This document shows positions 45,777 to 57,600 of a stretch of DNA of 64,000 bases, piece after piece. Each line of letters begins with the position of its first letter. Within the stretch, counting starts at the first letter, position 1. The position numbers were made by a program, and so were the translations under genes. The stretch is from Rhipidocladum racemiflorum (Eukaryota; Streptophyta; Magnoliopsida; Poales; Poaceae). Location: NCBI GenBank assembly GCA_036346355.1, contig CM070590.1, positions 43,123,749-43,187,748 of the forward strand. Reading direction: 5' to 3'. The notes beneath the pieces are model-generated. The model searched no databases, was not told the DNA's origin, and saw only the letters and a list, made by a program, of their open reading frames with translations.

Positions 45777-48013
45777 TGTGAAACTACGGAATGGTGTGAC
45801 ATTATTTAATGTGAATGTTAAGGTCAAAAACTTTATGAAATATGGTATTGGAGGTTAAAACCATATGGTAGGAGGTTTGATAGCATTTCCGGGCCGTTTC
45901 CGCGAGTTTGGGCCTTTCCGGGGAGTTTTGGGCCTAGGGGAAAGGGTTGTGGGCTTTGGTGGGATGGGGTATGAGTCCATTTAGGATTAGGAATCCTATT
46001 TGGGCTGTTAAAAAGGGGGCTCCCCCTGCTGCCATGTGCCTCACCCCCCTCCTATGTGCGCCCCCTTCCCCTCCCTCCTTGCCCTAGCCGCCACCCCCAC
46101 CTCCCCCTCTCCCTTGTGGCCGTGCGCCCCCTCCCCTTGCCCCCATTGCTCCCCACCTCTCCACCACATCTCCTCCACCCCTTGCTGCCCTAGGGTAGCC
46201 TCCCCACCCCTGCACCTCGAGGATCCATCCATTGGAGCGAGGAGCAAGGAGCGAGGAGCGAGGAGCGAGGAGCAAGGAGCGAGGAGCGAGGAGCGAACCG
46301 GGAGGAGATCCATTCAGTTTTCGTGCGTTGGGCAAAGGTATGGCCATGGGAATCCTTGGGGTTGGTCTAGGTACTGTTCTAAGGGTGTTTATCATGTTTT
46401 TAGATCAATTGGTGGTGCTGGAATTGAGTAGATTGGATTAGATCTAGAAGTTGTCACGTTCTCTGTTTCGGGCAGCATGAGCAGTCGACCTAGGGTTTGG
46501 TTTTCCCCAATTTAGAGTCGGAATTTGGTCGTACGGCTGTTGAGGAAGTTGTAGGAAATTTCAATACCTTTCAGTGGGTATAAAGAACTTTAAATTCCAC
46601 CTAGCCGTTTGAAAGTTATGATCGTTTTACCGAACGTATTAAAATCTGTTACGTGATTGGAACAGATCATGGTATTTTGTAGATTAAACAACTTTAGAGT
46701 CCGAATCATTCTTTCCCTATACTTAGAAAAAGTTGGGAAATTTCCTAAGCTACGTGAGGGTGTACTCGTTTAATTCATTCGGAGTCCCAGAACTCAAGTT
46801 GTGCCTTTTGGATGGTTGCTGTCCCGACGGGACATAACCTCTGTTTTTGGGTTTTGCGAGTAGTTGGCAATGTCGGGGTAGATGAGGGTTTGCGTACTGT
46901 TTTGTGGACATGATTATGAGTGTGTGGTACCTATGTGCAGGTGGTGCGAATCCGGGAGTGCCTTCTATTTCCCGCCAATCCGTTGCCCGTGGTTGAGGCA
47001 AGTGTATTGTAATGGATAGCGGTTTGTAGGTTGCTAGTTGAGACTAGATGAACTTGATTATATGATATGATCACTTGCCATGGTTTAATGATTGCCTATG
47101 ATATGATGAGTATGCTATGATGCCATGTGTTAATGTACAAGTTAATTATGATGTTGGCATATTTGCATACATGGCATGTTACATGGCCTGGGCGGTGAGA
47201 AAGTCATAACTAATCTGGGGAAGGTCGGTGAGAAAGTTATGACTATTCCGGAGAGCCAATGAGTAAGTCCTACATCATGATTCCATCCACCACGGTGTTT
47301 GGAAGCGAGGAGTAGGCACCCTCCATCTTCGGGATGGAAGGGGGGAGAGGGTGCACACCGACGGGTGTGTACTCAACCATACCGGTACGAGTTTCCAAGG
47401 AGATATGAGCATCGCATCGCATCGCATTGCATACATAATGATGATGATAATGATTTGTGAACATGAATGAGATGATATACATGATGTGAGTTGATGTAGC
47501 CATGTAATTGTTTATGTTTGTGCCATTGCAATATACTTGCGGAGTGATGAACTCACGCTTGTGTTTATGTTGTTTTTCTTAGGTACCATGAAACCGGCAT
47601 GCGGGAAAAAGGGGTTTAGCTACACATCTACACGTAGCTCCACACAAATTAGACAATGTTATCATTTGGAGTCATGATAATGAAAGTATTGCCATGAAAC
47701 TTGGAGAATTGCTTAACTGTGTGCTCGGTCTTACTATTTGATTCGTTTAGCTCATGAAGTGATTGAATGCTTTATCCTGGACTTATATTGTTGCTATGTC
47801 ACATGTTATTGTTGTTTTAGATGCTTTCCATTATGATATAACTTGTGATACTTTGTTGTTGCTCCGAATCATGGAAAAACAAAGGAGATGCTGCCGAAAT
47901 TTTCGGTATTAGCATTTGTTCCTTTGCTGTAATTTACTTGTAATTGTGGTATTTAGAGGTTGCTTAGTCTATGTTTGCTAGCATTCGGGCATATTAAATG
48001 CTGGGGTGTTACA
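45777..48013 (+). mobile_element. LTR of TGTGAAACT family, 2237 bp
   Basis: Starts TGTGAAACTACGG right after a polypurine tract and ends …GGGGTGTTACA. A C-rich leader segment (46018-46200) is followed by a 7-bp minisatellite (GAGCGAG/GAGCAAG, about 46235-46296). The hairpin GAGT-gatga-ACTC at 47542-47554 resembles the Tekay hairpin. The last ~850 bp recur at 10030-10954. ORFs in the C-rich/minisatellite stretch are composition artefacts. Confidence 0.82.
46235..46296. repeat. GAGCGAG heptanucleotide minisatellite
   Basis: About nine tandem copies of GAGCGAG with GAGCAAG variants at regular places, inside the LTR leader region. Confidence 0.9.
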
Positions 48014-51000
48014 CAAGCACAAGGCTGTGCTAGATTGTGGACGAAGGATTATCTCAGTTGAGAGCCAGCGTGGAAGGAAAGTAGAATTTTAAGCTACCGC
48101 CGTTAGAGATGGACAGATGATGGTTAACAGTGAGAAGGCGATCAGCATAGAAGATGTTTCAGTAGTGAATGAGTATCCAGATGTCTTTCCTGAAGATCTA
48201 CCTAGTATGCCGCCCGACAGAGACATAGAGTTTGTGATAGAGCTTGTACCTGGTACAGCACCGATAGCAAAGAGACCCTATCGGATGTCCACCGAAGAAT
48301 TGGTAGAGATGAAGAAGCAGCTTGAAGAGCTGATGGAGAAAGGATTCATCCGACCGAGTTCGTCGCCGTGGGGAGCGCCAGTTCTGTTCGTCAAGAAGAA
48401 GGACGGGAGCTTCAGGATGTGCATTGACTACCGTGCACTCAATGAAGTCACCGTGAAGAATAAATACCCGCTACCCAGGATCGATGACCTGTTTGATCAG
48501 CTGAGAGGAGCCGGAGTTTTCTCCAAGATTGATCTGAGATCGGGATACCACAAGTTGAAGATCCGATCAGAGGACATTCCGAAGTCCACGTTTTCATCCA
48601 GATACGGACATTACGAGTTTACAGTTATGTCCTTCGGTCTGACGAATGCGCCAGCCTATTTCATGAATATGATGAATAAGGTGTTCATGGAATATTTGGA
48701 CAAGTTTGTTGTTGTGTTCATAGACGACATCTTAGTTTACTCCAAGACGAAGGATGAACATGCAGAGCACTTGAGGCGAGTCTTAGAAAAGCTGAGGGAA
48801 CAGCAACTCTTCGCCAAGTTCAGCAAGTGTGACTTTTGTAAGGACAAGGTGGAGTTCCTCGGACATGTAATGACCGCAGAAGGAGTTGCCGTCGACCCGA
48901 ACAAGGTGGAAGCGGTGTTACACTGGGAGCAGCCGAAGACCGTGACCCAGATTCGTAGTTTCCTTGGTATGGCAGGTTACTATCGCCGTTTCATCTAAGG
49001 CTTTTCGACAATTGCGAGGCCTCTCACGCAATTGTTGAAAAAGGAGAAGAAGTTTGCATGGACGCCGGAGTGCGAGAAAGGTTTTCAAGAGCTGAAGAGA
49101 CGATTGACATCAGCACCGGTGTTAGTTCTACTGGATGTTAATAAAAGCTTCGATATTTATTGTGATGCATCGCACCAAGGACTTGGATGTGTGTTGATGT
49201 AGAACGGAAAGGTCATCGCTTATGCATCAAGGCAGTTGAGGCCGCATGAGGAGAATTATCCAACGCATGACCTAGAGTTAGCTGCCGTAGTGCACGCCTT
49301 GAAGTTGTGGGGTCATTATTTGATTGGAAACAGATATGAAGTCTATACGGATCATAAGAGTCTTAAGTACATCTTCACCCAATCGGACTTGAATATGAGG
49401 CAGAGGAGATGGTTAGAGTTGATCAAGGATTACAATGTCGGAATCCATTACCATCCGGGAAAGGCCAACGTGGTGGCCGATGCTTTGAGTCGGAAAAGCC
49501 ATACCGTAAATGTGTTGATAGCCACGAGTCAGGAAGAGCTATGCAACGATTTCCAGAGAATGCAGATTGAAGTGGTACCAGAAGGATTCTTGGCCACATT
49601 AGAAGTGAAGCCTACCCTAGAGGATCAGATCCGGGAAGGGCAGAAGGATGATGACAAGATCCGCAGGATTAAGTCCAAGATGGATGAAGGCAAGGCAAAA
49701 GACTTCAAGCTGGATGAGCAGGGCACGTTGTGGATGGAGGATCGAATTTGTGTGCCAAACAAGAAGGAGCTGAAGCAGTTGATCCTAGAGGAAGCCAATG
49801 ACTCCAAGTATTCAATTCATCCGGGAAGTGCCAAGATGTACCAGGATTTGAAGGAAAGATTCTGGTGGCCGAGTATGAAGCGTGAAGTTGCCGAGCATGT
49901 TGCGATGTGCGACATATGTCAGAGAGTCAAGGTAATGCATCAGAAACCCGCAAGATTACTACAGCCGTTGAAGATACCTGAGTGGAAATGGGAGGAAATC
50001 GGAATGGACTTTTTTACCGGTTTACCCAAGACTCAAGGAGGATATGACTCCATATGGGTCATAGTGGATCGTTTGACTAAGGTCGCCCATTTTATTCCAG
50101 TAAAGACCACTTACTCAAGGAGGACCAGGATCGTCTGTTTGCATGGAGTGCCGAAGAAAATTATATCGGACAGAGGTACCCAATTTACCTCGAGATTCTG
50201 GAATAAGCTGCATGAAGCCATGGGAACCTGTTTGAACTTTAGTATAGCATATCATCCGCAGACGGATGGACAGACCAAAAGAGTTGATTAGGTATTGGAG
50301 GATATGTTAAGAGCGTGTGCATTGGCTTATGCTACCTCTTGGGATAAAAGTCTGTCGTATGCTGAGTTCAGCTACAATAATAGCTATCAAGCAAGTTTGC
50401 AAATGTCACCATTTGAGGCATTGTATGGTCGATCTTGTTGAACACCGTTGAACTGGAATGAGATAGGTGAACGCCGTGTCTTTGGGCCGGACATTCTTCA
50501 AGAGGTCGAAGAACAGATTGCCATGATCCGAGAAAGATTAAAGATAGCTCAGTCAAGACAGAAGAGTTACGCTGATAACCGTCGCCGAGACCTGAGTTTC
50601 GAACCGGAAGAGTTCGTATATCTCAGAGTCACACCACTCAAGGGAGTTAAGAGATTCCATGCCAAAGGAAAACTCGCGCCGAGATATGTTGGACCATTCA
50701 AGGTTCTCAGCCGTAGAGGTGAAGTTGCATATCAGCTGGAGTTGCCGCAGTCGTTGGCAGGGGTACATGACGTGTTCCACGTGTCCCAGCTGAAGAAGTG
50801 TCTTCGAGTACTAGATGAGCAGACACCGTTAGAGTCGATAGAACTGCAAGAGGATCTAACTTACAAGGAACAACCCGTCAAGATTTTGGACACAATGGAT
50901 CGAGAAACGAGAAACAAGTCAACCCGTTTCTGCAGAGTTCAATGGAGCAATCATGCAGAGAGTGAAGCAACTTGGGAGCGCGAGGAGGATTTGAAGAAAG

Positions 51001-51032
51001 AGGTCCCAAACCTATTCTTTAGTAAGCCCTGA
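48014..51032 (+). pseudogene. Element C pol: RT, RNase H, integrase, chromodomain
   Basis: One frame throughout. It resumes at KHKAVLDCG. RT motifs: KKDGSFRMCIDYRALNE, KIDLRSGYHKL, SFGLTNAPAYF, VVVFIDDILVYSK (catalytic pair kept, about 48705-48745). RNase H: IYCDASHQGLGCVL, YTDHKSLKYIFTQSDLN, ADALSRKS. Integrase: HPGSAKMYQDLKERFWW...CDICQRVK zinc-binding domain, then the DDE core (MDFFTGLPK, SDRGTQFTSRFW, YHPQTDGQT), missing about 7 codons after KTTYS (near 50115). Then the GPFKVLSR module and a chromodomain (about 50870-51010: RFCRVQWSNHAESEATWERE). Stops: 48089, 48996, 49199, 50289 and 50439, all in frame; most fit C-to-T changes. Confidence 0.93.
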
Positions 51033-51054
51033 ATCTCAGGGACGAGATTCTGTT

Positions 51055-51067
51055 AAGGGGGGGAGGT
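51055..51067 (+). promoter_or_regulatory. Element C polypurine tract
   Basis: aagggggggaggt immediately before the 3' LTR (51069), preceded by 'gaatctcagggacgagattc', itself an inverted repeat (GAATCTC...GAGATTC) shared by A, B and C. Confidence 0.9.
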
Positions 51068-51068
51068 T

Positions 51069-54000
51069 TGTAACACCCCAATTTTTTCTTTTCATGAATT
51101 TAAATCAGATTTGGCACTTTTGTGAATTTTTGGAATTTTCTGGGATTTATTTGGAATTTATTTACTTTTCAAATAATTAAAGAATTTAATTTTGCAAATA
51201 AAATTTTGTTGGAACTATTTTATTTGAGTCCAAAATGTTCTAAAATATTTTCTAGAATTTTTCTGGAATTTTCTGAGTATTTTGCTATTTTTCTTGAATT
51301 AAATGAATTTCTGGAAATTATTTTGAATATTTAATCGCTAGAAAATCGATCAGGTTTGCACTGTTCATCCGACCGGACCCGAGTCCGAGTCAGACTCGAG
51401 TCCGACCCGGACCACGTTCGAACCGAACCCGAGCCAACCTAACCCTAACCGCGTGACCGTTGGATCGAAATCCAACGGCCACGATTGAGCCACGTCGCCC
51501 GAACCCGAGCCGACCGAGCCAGCCAGGTCGCCCGGCCGGACCCGAGCCCAAACCCCCGTGCCCGTTGGATCTTGATCCAACGGTCCACGTTGAGCCACGT
51601 CACCGAATCCGAATTGGATTCGGATTCCACCGCCGCAACCGGGTGGACCTCAGTCTCCGCGCAATACACGGAAGCCGAGGCCCCTATTTATTGCGCCGCC
51701 GCCGCCAGCGTGTTCTCCGTTTCCTTGCGCACCCGTAGCCCTAGACCATCACGCCTGAGCCGCCGTGGTTGCGCCGCAATCGTTCGCCATAGTTGGTCGT
51801 GCGTTCCGCCGCGGTTTTGAGCCGTTTTGCCACCGAGCCCAGATCCGGAACCGCAAGGACGAGACGCGTCAGAGACTACCACTCACTCCGCTGGAGGAGC
51901 CCCGCAACGCCGTTGCCATGGTCGTCGTCCCCAACTCCGGTCTGCTAGCGCCGCCGCACGCCATCGCCATCGCTTGAGCTCTCTCCACCATCCGATCAAG
52001 ATCCGAAGGCCCAGATTCGTCCACGTCATCCCCGGGTAAAATCTCATGTTTTAGTTTTTAGATCTGTTTTCAACCGTTGGATCTGGATCCAACGGTTTAG
52101 ATCGCGCCACATAGCCGTAACTGCACCGTGCTTGGATAGATCTCAGCCGTTAGATCTAGATCGTACGGCTAGGGTTAGCCACGTTGTAAACTCTAGATTG
52201 GATCTTGACCGTCCGATCAAGATCGAACGGTCCAGGTGGACCGAGCTATTTCCAGCGCGTGAAACCCATATCCGATCTGGGCCGTTGATTTTCAAATCAA
52301 TGGCCGAGATCTAGCCACGTTTGGGAGGCGACCGCCATGATCGGTAGATCCGCAGCCGATCGCCCGGCCGACGTCAGCCGTGACGTCACGTGGGTCCCGC
52401 GTGTCAGCGGCTCAGCCGAACCTCACCATGACGTCACCGTGGGGCCCAGCGGTCAGCCTTCCTCAGCCGAGCGTGATGACGTCACCGCTGACGTCATCCG
52501 ATGGGGGCCCACATGTCAGTGAGACATGTACTCGTGGACCGGGTCCGGGTCCACCGTGGACCCAAACTGAACCGTGGACCACGTCCATGGACCGGCTGAC
52601 GCAATAAATCGATTTTTCAATAGAAAAATAATTCGGTGGAAAATCAAAATCCACGCTGACGTCATGCTGACGTCATTATTCAGTTTTTCAGTATAAAAAT
52701 AAATGGATTAATTCGGGTTATTGATTTATTTGAATTTTGAAACTTCAAATATTTATAACTTTTGCAATTTAACTCCGATTTGAGTGATTCAAATTTCTAA
52801 ATTTTCATAAAATTGAGATCTACCTAATGGTGAATTTTATTTAATTTTTGGACCAAAGTTTTTCTCTGTAATATTATTTAATTGATTAGTTAAACTTTAA
52901 ACGCTTGTAACTTTTGCGTTTTAACTCCGATTTTGTCAATTCAAATTCCTAAAAATTCTGAAAATTATGCTCTCTCTGTTTGTGGACTTCATTTGGATGT
53001 TTGGACACTTTTTGTCTACTATTTATTTATTCATTGCTATTTGCACGTTTTACGAGTAGACGTTGAAGTGCCCGAGGGCTTCGAAGGTGAAGTGTTGACC
53101 CAAGAGCCAGCTGAAGACCAAGAACAAGTACTCTTTAAAGGCAAGTTATGCTTCGATCATATTGATCCCATTTTTGAATTAATTTGATTTAAATTATTGC
53201 ATGCTAATTTAGATTAGAAAATGCTTTATTTAATTATGGGAAATTAGATAAATGCCAAATTGCTGTATGACACCTTGGTTAATTAAATATGTGCCATGAC
53301 CGCTTGCCACCCCAGTTGTGGATTATTAGTTGGACATTATTAAATGGCCAACATGGGTAGTCAGACCGATGTAGTATGCTTAGCATTGCCACGTGAAATG
53401 CTTTGGACAATCAAATGCTAATATTGACTTAATGAGATATTGAACCTGTTTTGAAGAAGTATCATGTGTTGTGATTGTCGATGGCACGTGGTGCATGGTA
53501 ATCAACTGGGGTTTGATAAATAGTTTTCGACCGGGGCATGTGGCAAGAATGATCGGGTGGGCCAGTTGTGGCACCGGGAGCGTTGATTTGGTTCTTCGGG
53601 TAGTCTTGCCCTGGTCACCCTAAGGACTTCACCTTGCAAGCCTTTGAACTGAGTCAAACGTGCAACCACATGTCTGTAATGGGACGGACCTAGTTGAATA
53701 AGTTGCTAATAACGTACCTGTGGGACCTCGGGGTGTCAACTATACCTTTTGTGTAGTTGTACGGGGGAGCGTACCGGGGCTGCGGCCAGGTACCCATCTA
53801 ACGGTTGATTGGCCTAAACTTCGCCTTCGCTAAGGGAAGGGTTAGTGTGCAATAACCGGGGAGGCCCACTTGTGCTGTTAGAAGTTTCCGAAAGACTTTA
53901 TTACGTACACTCGCCTTTGTGGTGTTTGGCTGTATCTTGTGGGTAAAGTGCATAACCTCTGCAGAGTGAAAAATCTATTCGAATAGCCGTGTCCGCGGCA

Positions 54001-54656
54001 TTGGACATCGCTCGGGAATTACAGTCAAGGGTTAGACTTTCTTGAAAATAACTTGGACTTGAAGGATTTGGTTTGGTTTAATAATGACGTTGATGGAAAT
54101 GTGGATTAGGAATGGGAAAGATGTTTATTTAACTCCTGGAAAAGTTATTGATCTTATACTCGTTTTTACTGCTTTTGAATCTAATTATGTTACTTGTCAA
54201 ATGCTGTTTTGCTGCAATTATACCCTGAGCTACTCCTTTGTACTAAGCCATGCATGTAGTATATTAGTTTGCATTCTGTGCATGACTTGCTGAGTACCAA
54301 GTACTCACCCTTGCCGCAATACAACACCAGTTGAAGAAGAGTCTACACCAGCTTTGGAGGAGGAGCTCCAAGAGGAACCGTCTAACTAGGGAGCGAGCCC
54401 AGTCAGTTGCCTGTGGTATACTGGATGGCATCATGAAGTTATCTTATGTTCCGTTGCAGTTATTTCTCTTTTAATAAGTTTTCGCCCTGCGTGGCGTATA
54501 TTTGTAACTTGACCTTAAGGTCGAGCAACCAGCTTGGTTAACTAATTAAATAACTTTATTATTTCGTTGAGTATGATTGTGATATTTACCAATGTTGAGA
54601 CTGTGTGCACTAGCGTGTTCCTGGACTAGTGCCGAATACACAGAGGGTCCAGATTT
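51069..54656 (+). mobile_element. Element C 3' LTR, last ~19 bp missing
   Basis: 3588 bp, beginning TGTAACACCCC. It repeats all landmarks of the 5' LTR: TATA-like box 51685-51692, palindromes 51457-51478, 51562-51583 and 52074-52095, TGACGTCA cluster 52370-52680, hairpin TGAGTAC-caa-GTACTCA 54291-54307. It ends at '…cagagggtccagattt' where the family continues with gcaaattcgggtcccgaca. The missing end is part of the lost palindrome centre. Confidence 0.92.
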
Positions 54657-54720
54657 TGGAAATCCGGACCCTCTGTGTATTCTGCACTAGTCCAGGATCA
54701 CGCTAGCACACACAGTCGTA
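54600..54720. repeat. Tail-to-tail LTR junction palindrome
   Basis: The 3' end of C's LTR meets the 3' end of the oppositely oriented solo LTR X. The inner stem is 18 bp (54639-54656 with 54660-54677, one mismatch) around the three bases TGG, and the similarity extends to about 55 bp on each side ('gtgcactagcg', 'tcctggactagtg' and complements). Both LTRs lack the same terminal ~16-19 bp. Confidence 0.92.
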
Positions 54721-56886
54721 CAGTGGTTGAGTATCACAATCATACACACGGAAATATAATAAAGTACTTCAAACATTAAATAAACTGGTTACAAGACCTT
54801 AAGGTCACCTTACAAATAGTTGCCACGCAGGGCTTACAATAACAAACGTAAATAATCAGCAGCGGAACGAAGAACGTCGGTGACACCCATCAACCTACCA
54901 CAGGCAACTGACAAGGTTCAACTCCTAGATAACTGCCTCCTCGCGGAACTTCTCCTTCGAAGTTGAAGTCTTCTCCTCAACTGATGATTGTGTTTGAAGC
55001 ATGGGTGAGTATACAACATACTCAGCAAGTCATGCACAGGGGTGCAATCCTATTACTATCTGCATGGCTTCTTCCAAAGAGATGGCTTAAGTGGTTGTTT
55101 TGCATCAAACAACATTTTGCTTTGATTAAATAATCTTAATAGATTCACAAGCGGTAAAATCATATTATATAGTAAATTATCAATATCTTTTCAAGAAGTT
55201 TGGCACAAAGCCCTATATCACTTTGGCAATTATCTCTGGCATACAGCCACCCATTCCCACATTTTGATTTTATAAAATCTAACCCTTAACTGTAATCCCC
55301 GAGCTTTGTCCAGTACTGTGGACTCGGCTATTCGAATAGTTTTGACACACTCTGCAGAGGTTGTACACTTTACCCACATGATACAGTCGCACACCACAAA
55401 GGCGATTGACCGTAACGAAGTTTTTCAGAAACTTCCATCTACACCTATGACCCTCTCCGGTGTTGCCTTCACTATCACTTCCCCCATGAAGGATCGAAGT
55501 GTAGGACTGACAATCAGCGTTCGATAGGGTACCAAGCCGTAGCTCTGGTACTCTCCCCCGCACAGTTACCCCGACGTAACTGTCACCCTGAGGTATCAAA
55601 GGTAAGATTTTATAATCCTACTAAACTAAGACCGTCCCACTCCAGCCATGTGGTTGTATAGAAGGCCCAGTTCAAAGGCTTGCAAGGTTAAGTCCTTAAC
55701 TGTCCAGGGCAAGACATCCTTCTCACAAACCCTAGCCCAAATTTTCTCATACCACTTGCCCCAGACTAAATCTTTTCCCACCCCTGTTCCATTATTGCGC
55801 AACACATGCCAACAATAATATCAGTTACCATGTAGAACCACAAAGGTACTTATACTTCACATCTTCATTTGGCAAGATTACACAATTTCCACAAATTCAT
55901 TCCATATATCATTAGTCAATATTATTTTGCCATTTGAAACGCATTTCCATGTAAGCATGGCTAAGCAACTATTCACTGTCTAGCCTCCCGTGTTGGCACA
56001 ATTATTTCATCCCACTATTTTAAACCCAACTTAAGTTGACAATGGATACATGGCATACAAAATTTAACATCAAGGGTGGAATTAACAAATAGGTGAATTA
56101 GCTACTTAATCCCAAATTAATTTAAATCCATTTTTAACAACATAGCGTGCATAATTTGAATCAAAATACATTTCAAAAACTAGGAGCAATATGGTCAAAG
56201 CACAACTTGCCTTCAAAGATCAGCTGGCTTTGGTCTAGATCTTGATCTTGGTCCTGATCTTCACTTCCGACAGCGTCACAGAACTCAACATCTACGCGCA
56301 GCACAAAAAGAACCAAATAAATACCTAAAACAACGTATAAACATACATTCGAAAAGATACTACAAACCAAATTTACTCATAATTTCACGGAAACCTCCAA
56401 ATAATTAGTTTAGCATTTTCAAAGATTTATAAAAATTATTTTGGTATTTTTGGACGTATAGTTTAAAAGCTACAAAATTCACAAGTTTGGACTTTCCGCG
56501 AATAATTTAACAGTATAGATTTGATTATAAAATTTCAGTAAAATTAGCTTAGCTAGTTATTAATATTTACTAATTAATAAAATTGGTTGCATACTATTTG
56601 GACTTAAAATGAATTTGTAGCGAAAAAGACAAAATTCACAATTTTTGGAAACTAACACGTACAAACCAACTTCTAGTTTTCTTGCATGGCACTATTCATG
56701 GCGTATACATGTATGCTTCGGCTAGCTACGTGAGAAGAGGAACCGAATCACAATTCTACTGGTACTGTTTACACTGTATATGCATATTCTTCTCTGCTTG
56801 TTGTTCGGCTTGGTTAGCTACTACGTGAGAGAGCAACTGAATACAACATACTGCAACATATAAATATGCACATGCACAGCCTAATC

Positions 56887-56913
56887 TATATATATATATA
56901 TATATATATATAT
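56887..56913. repeat. (TA)n microsatellite in LTR X
   Basis: Uninterrupted TA dinucleotides over about 27 bp, with further TATATA runs near 56960, 57200-57230 and 57975, inside the middle of LTR X. Confidence 0.9.
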
Positions 56914-57419
56914 GCTTGTTACGGCTGTTACAAAAACATGCATGCGCCTATTATATACACATATATATACTAACATACATTTACGTATATTCATGCATAT
57001 AGTCCTATTATTTTCATATATGCAAGACTACTTACAACCTATATATGTGTATGTGCTCAAGATTTAGTCTAAGACATAAATATATACGTATGCAGATGCA
57101 GCCTAATATATATGTCGAGATGCATTCGTACCAACATATATATATGCTAACATGTCTAAACATACTCGAACAGACACGACGAGATCATCCAATCAATCTA
57201 TATATATGCGCGAATATATATATATATATACATCTACCAACCGTAGTACTTGAGGTCATGCATATAGAAAAATCATACACGCTAGTATTTCTAATATATA
57301 CATACTAGATCGACTGATCGACGGAACAGAGTGCGCGTAAAACAAAATTAAGAGAAGTACCAGACGATGCTAAGCAGCGGTGCAGACCGTTGGGCGTAGA
57401 AAACGCGAGATCGGAGAGT

Positions 57420-57600
57420 GCACCGACGGCGAGGTGAGCGGCGGCGGCGACGGCGACGACGACAATGTAGATGACAGCGGCGACGTAGATGACGACGGCG
57501 GCAACAATGGAGACGGCGTACACGGCGGCAACGACGTAAACGACGGTGGCGATGACGTAGAAAGCGGCAACGACAGTAGCACGAATCGTCGACGCGGAAG
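57420..57600. repeat. GAC/GGC trinucleotide-rich block in LTR X
   Basis: Irregular trinucleotide repetition of GAC, GGC and GAT, giving false Asp/Gly-rich or Ser/Pro/Thr-rich ORFs on both strands. It lies 0.8-1.0 kb after the LTR start in X's own orientation. Confidence 0.75.

Larger units (their letters stand above)
44178..48013 (+). mobile_element. Truncated LTR element (TGTGAAACT family) replacing C's protease
   Basis: Foreign DNA between LF of VPATVLF and the KHKAVLDCG of element C. The left part (44178-45776) is internal 3' sequence of unknown family; the right part (45777-48013) is a full LTR. The 5' LTR and most of the internal region are missing, together with about 230 bp of C's protease, so insertion was followed by a deletion spanning the left border. 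No target duplication remains. The 'cgaattcggggtcgaatcc' context before the polypurine tract suggests a Ty3-gypsy element. Confidence 0.8.
38065..54656 (+). mobile_element. Element C, near-complete Tekay Ty3-gypsy
   Basis: A plus-strand element with both LTRs, primer site, intact ORF0, gag-pol and polypurine tract. It inserted 3 bp inside the end of solo LTR X, so its left neighbour is CTTGT (38060-38064). The last ~19 bp of the 3' LTR and the right duplication are gone (see junction palindrome). Gag-pol is in one frame with six nonsense codons, one 7-codon deletion in integrase, and a foreign truncated element in place of most of the protease (44178-48013). The LTRs look very alike, so it is young compared with A. 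Confidence 0.92.

Noticed and set aside
46041..46395. Overlapping Pro/Ser- or Arg/Glu-rich ORFs
   Set aside because: They come from a C-rich leader and a GAGCGAG minisatellite inside an LTR; open in several frames on both strands because of composition.
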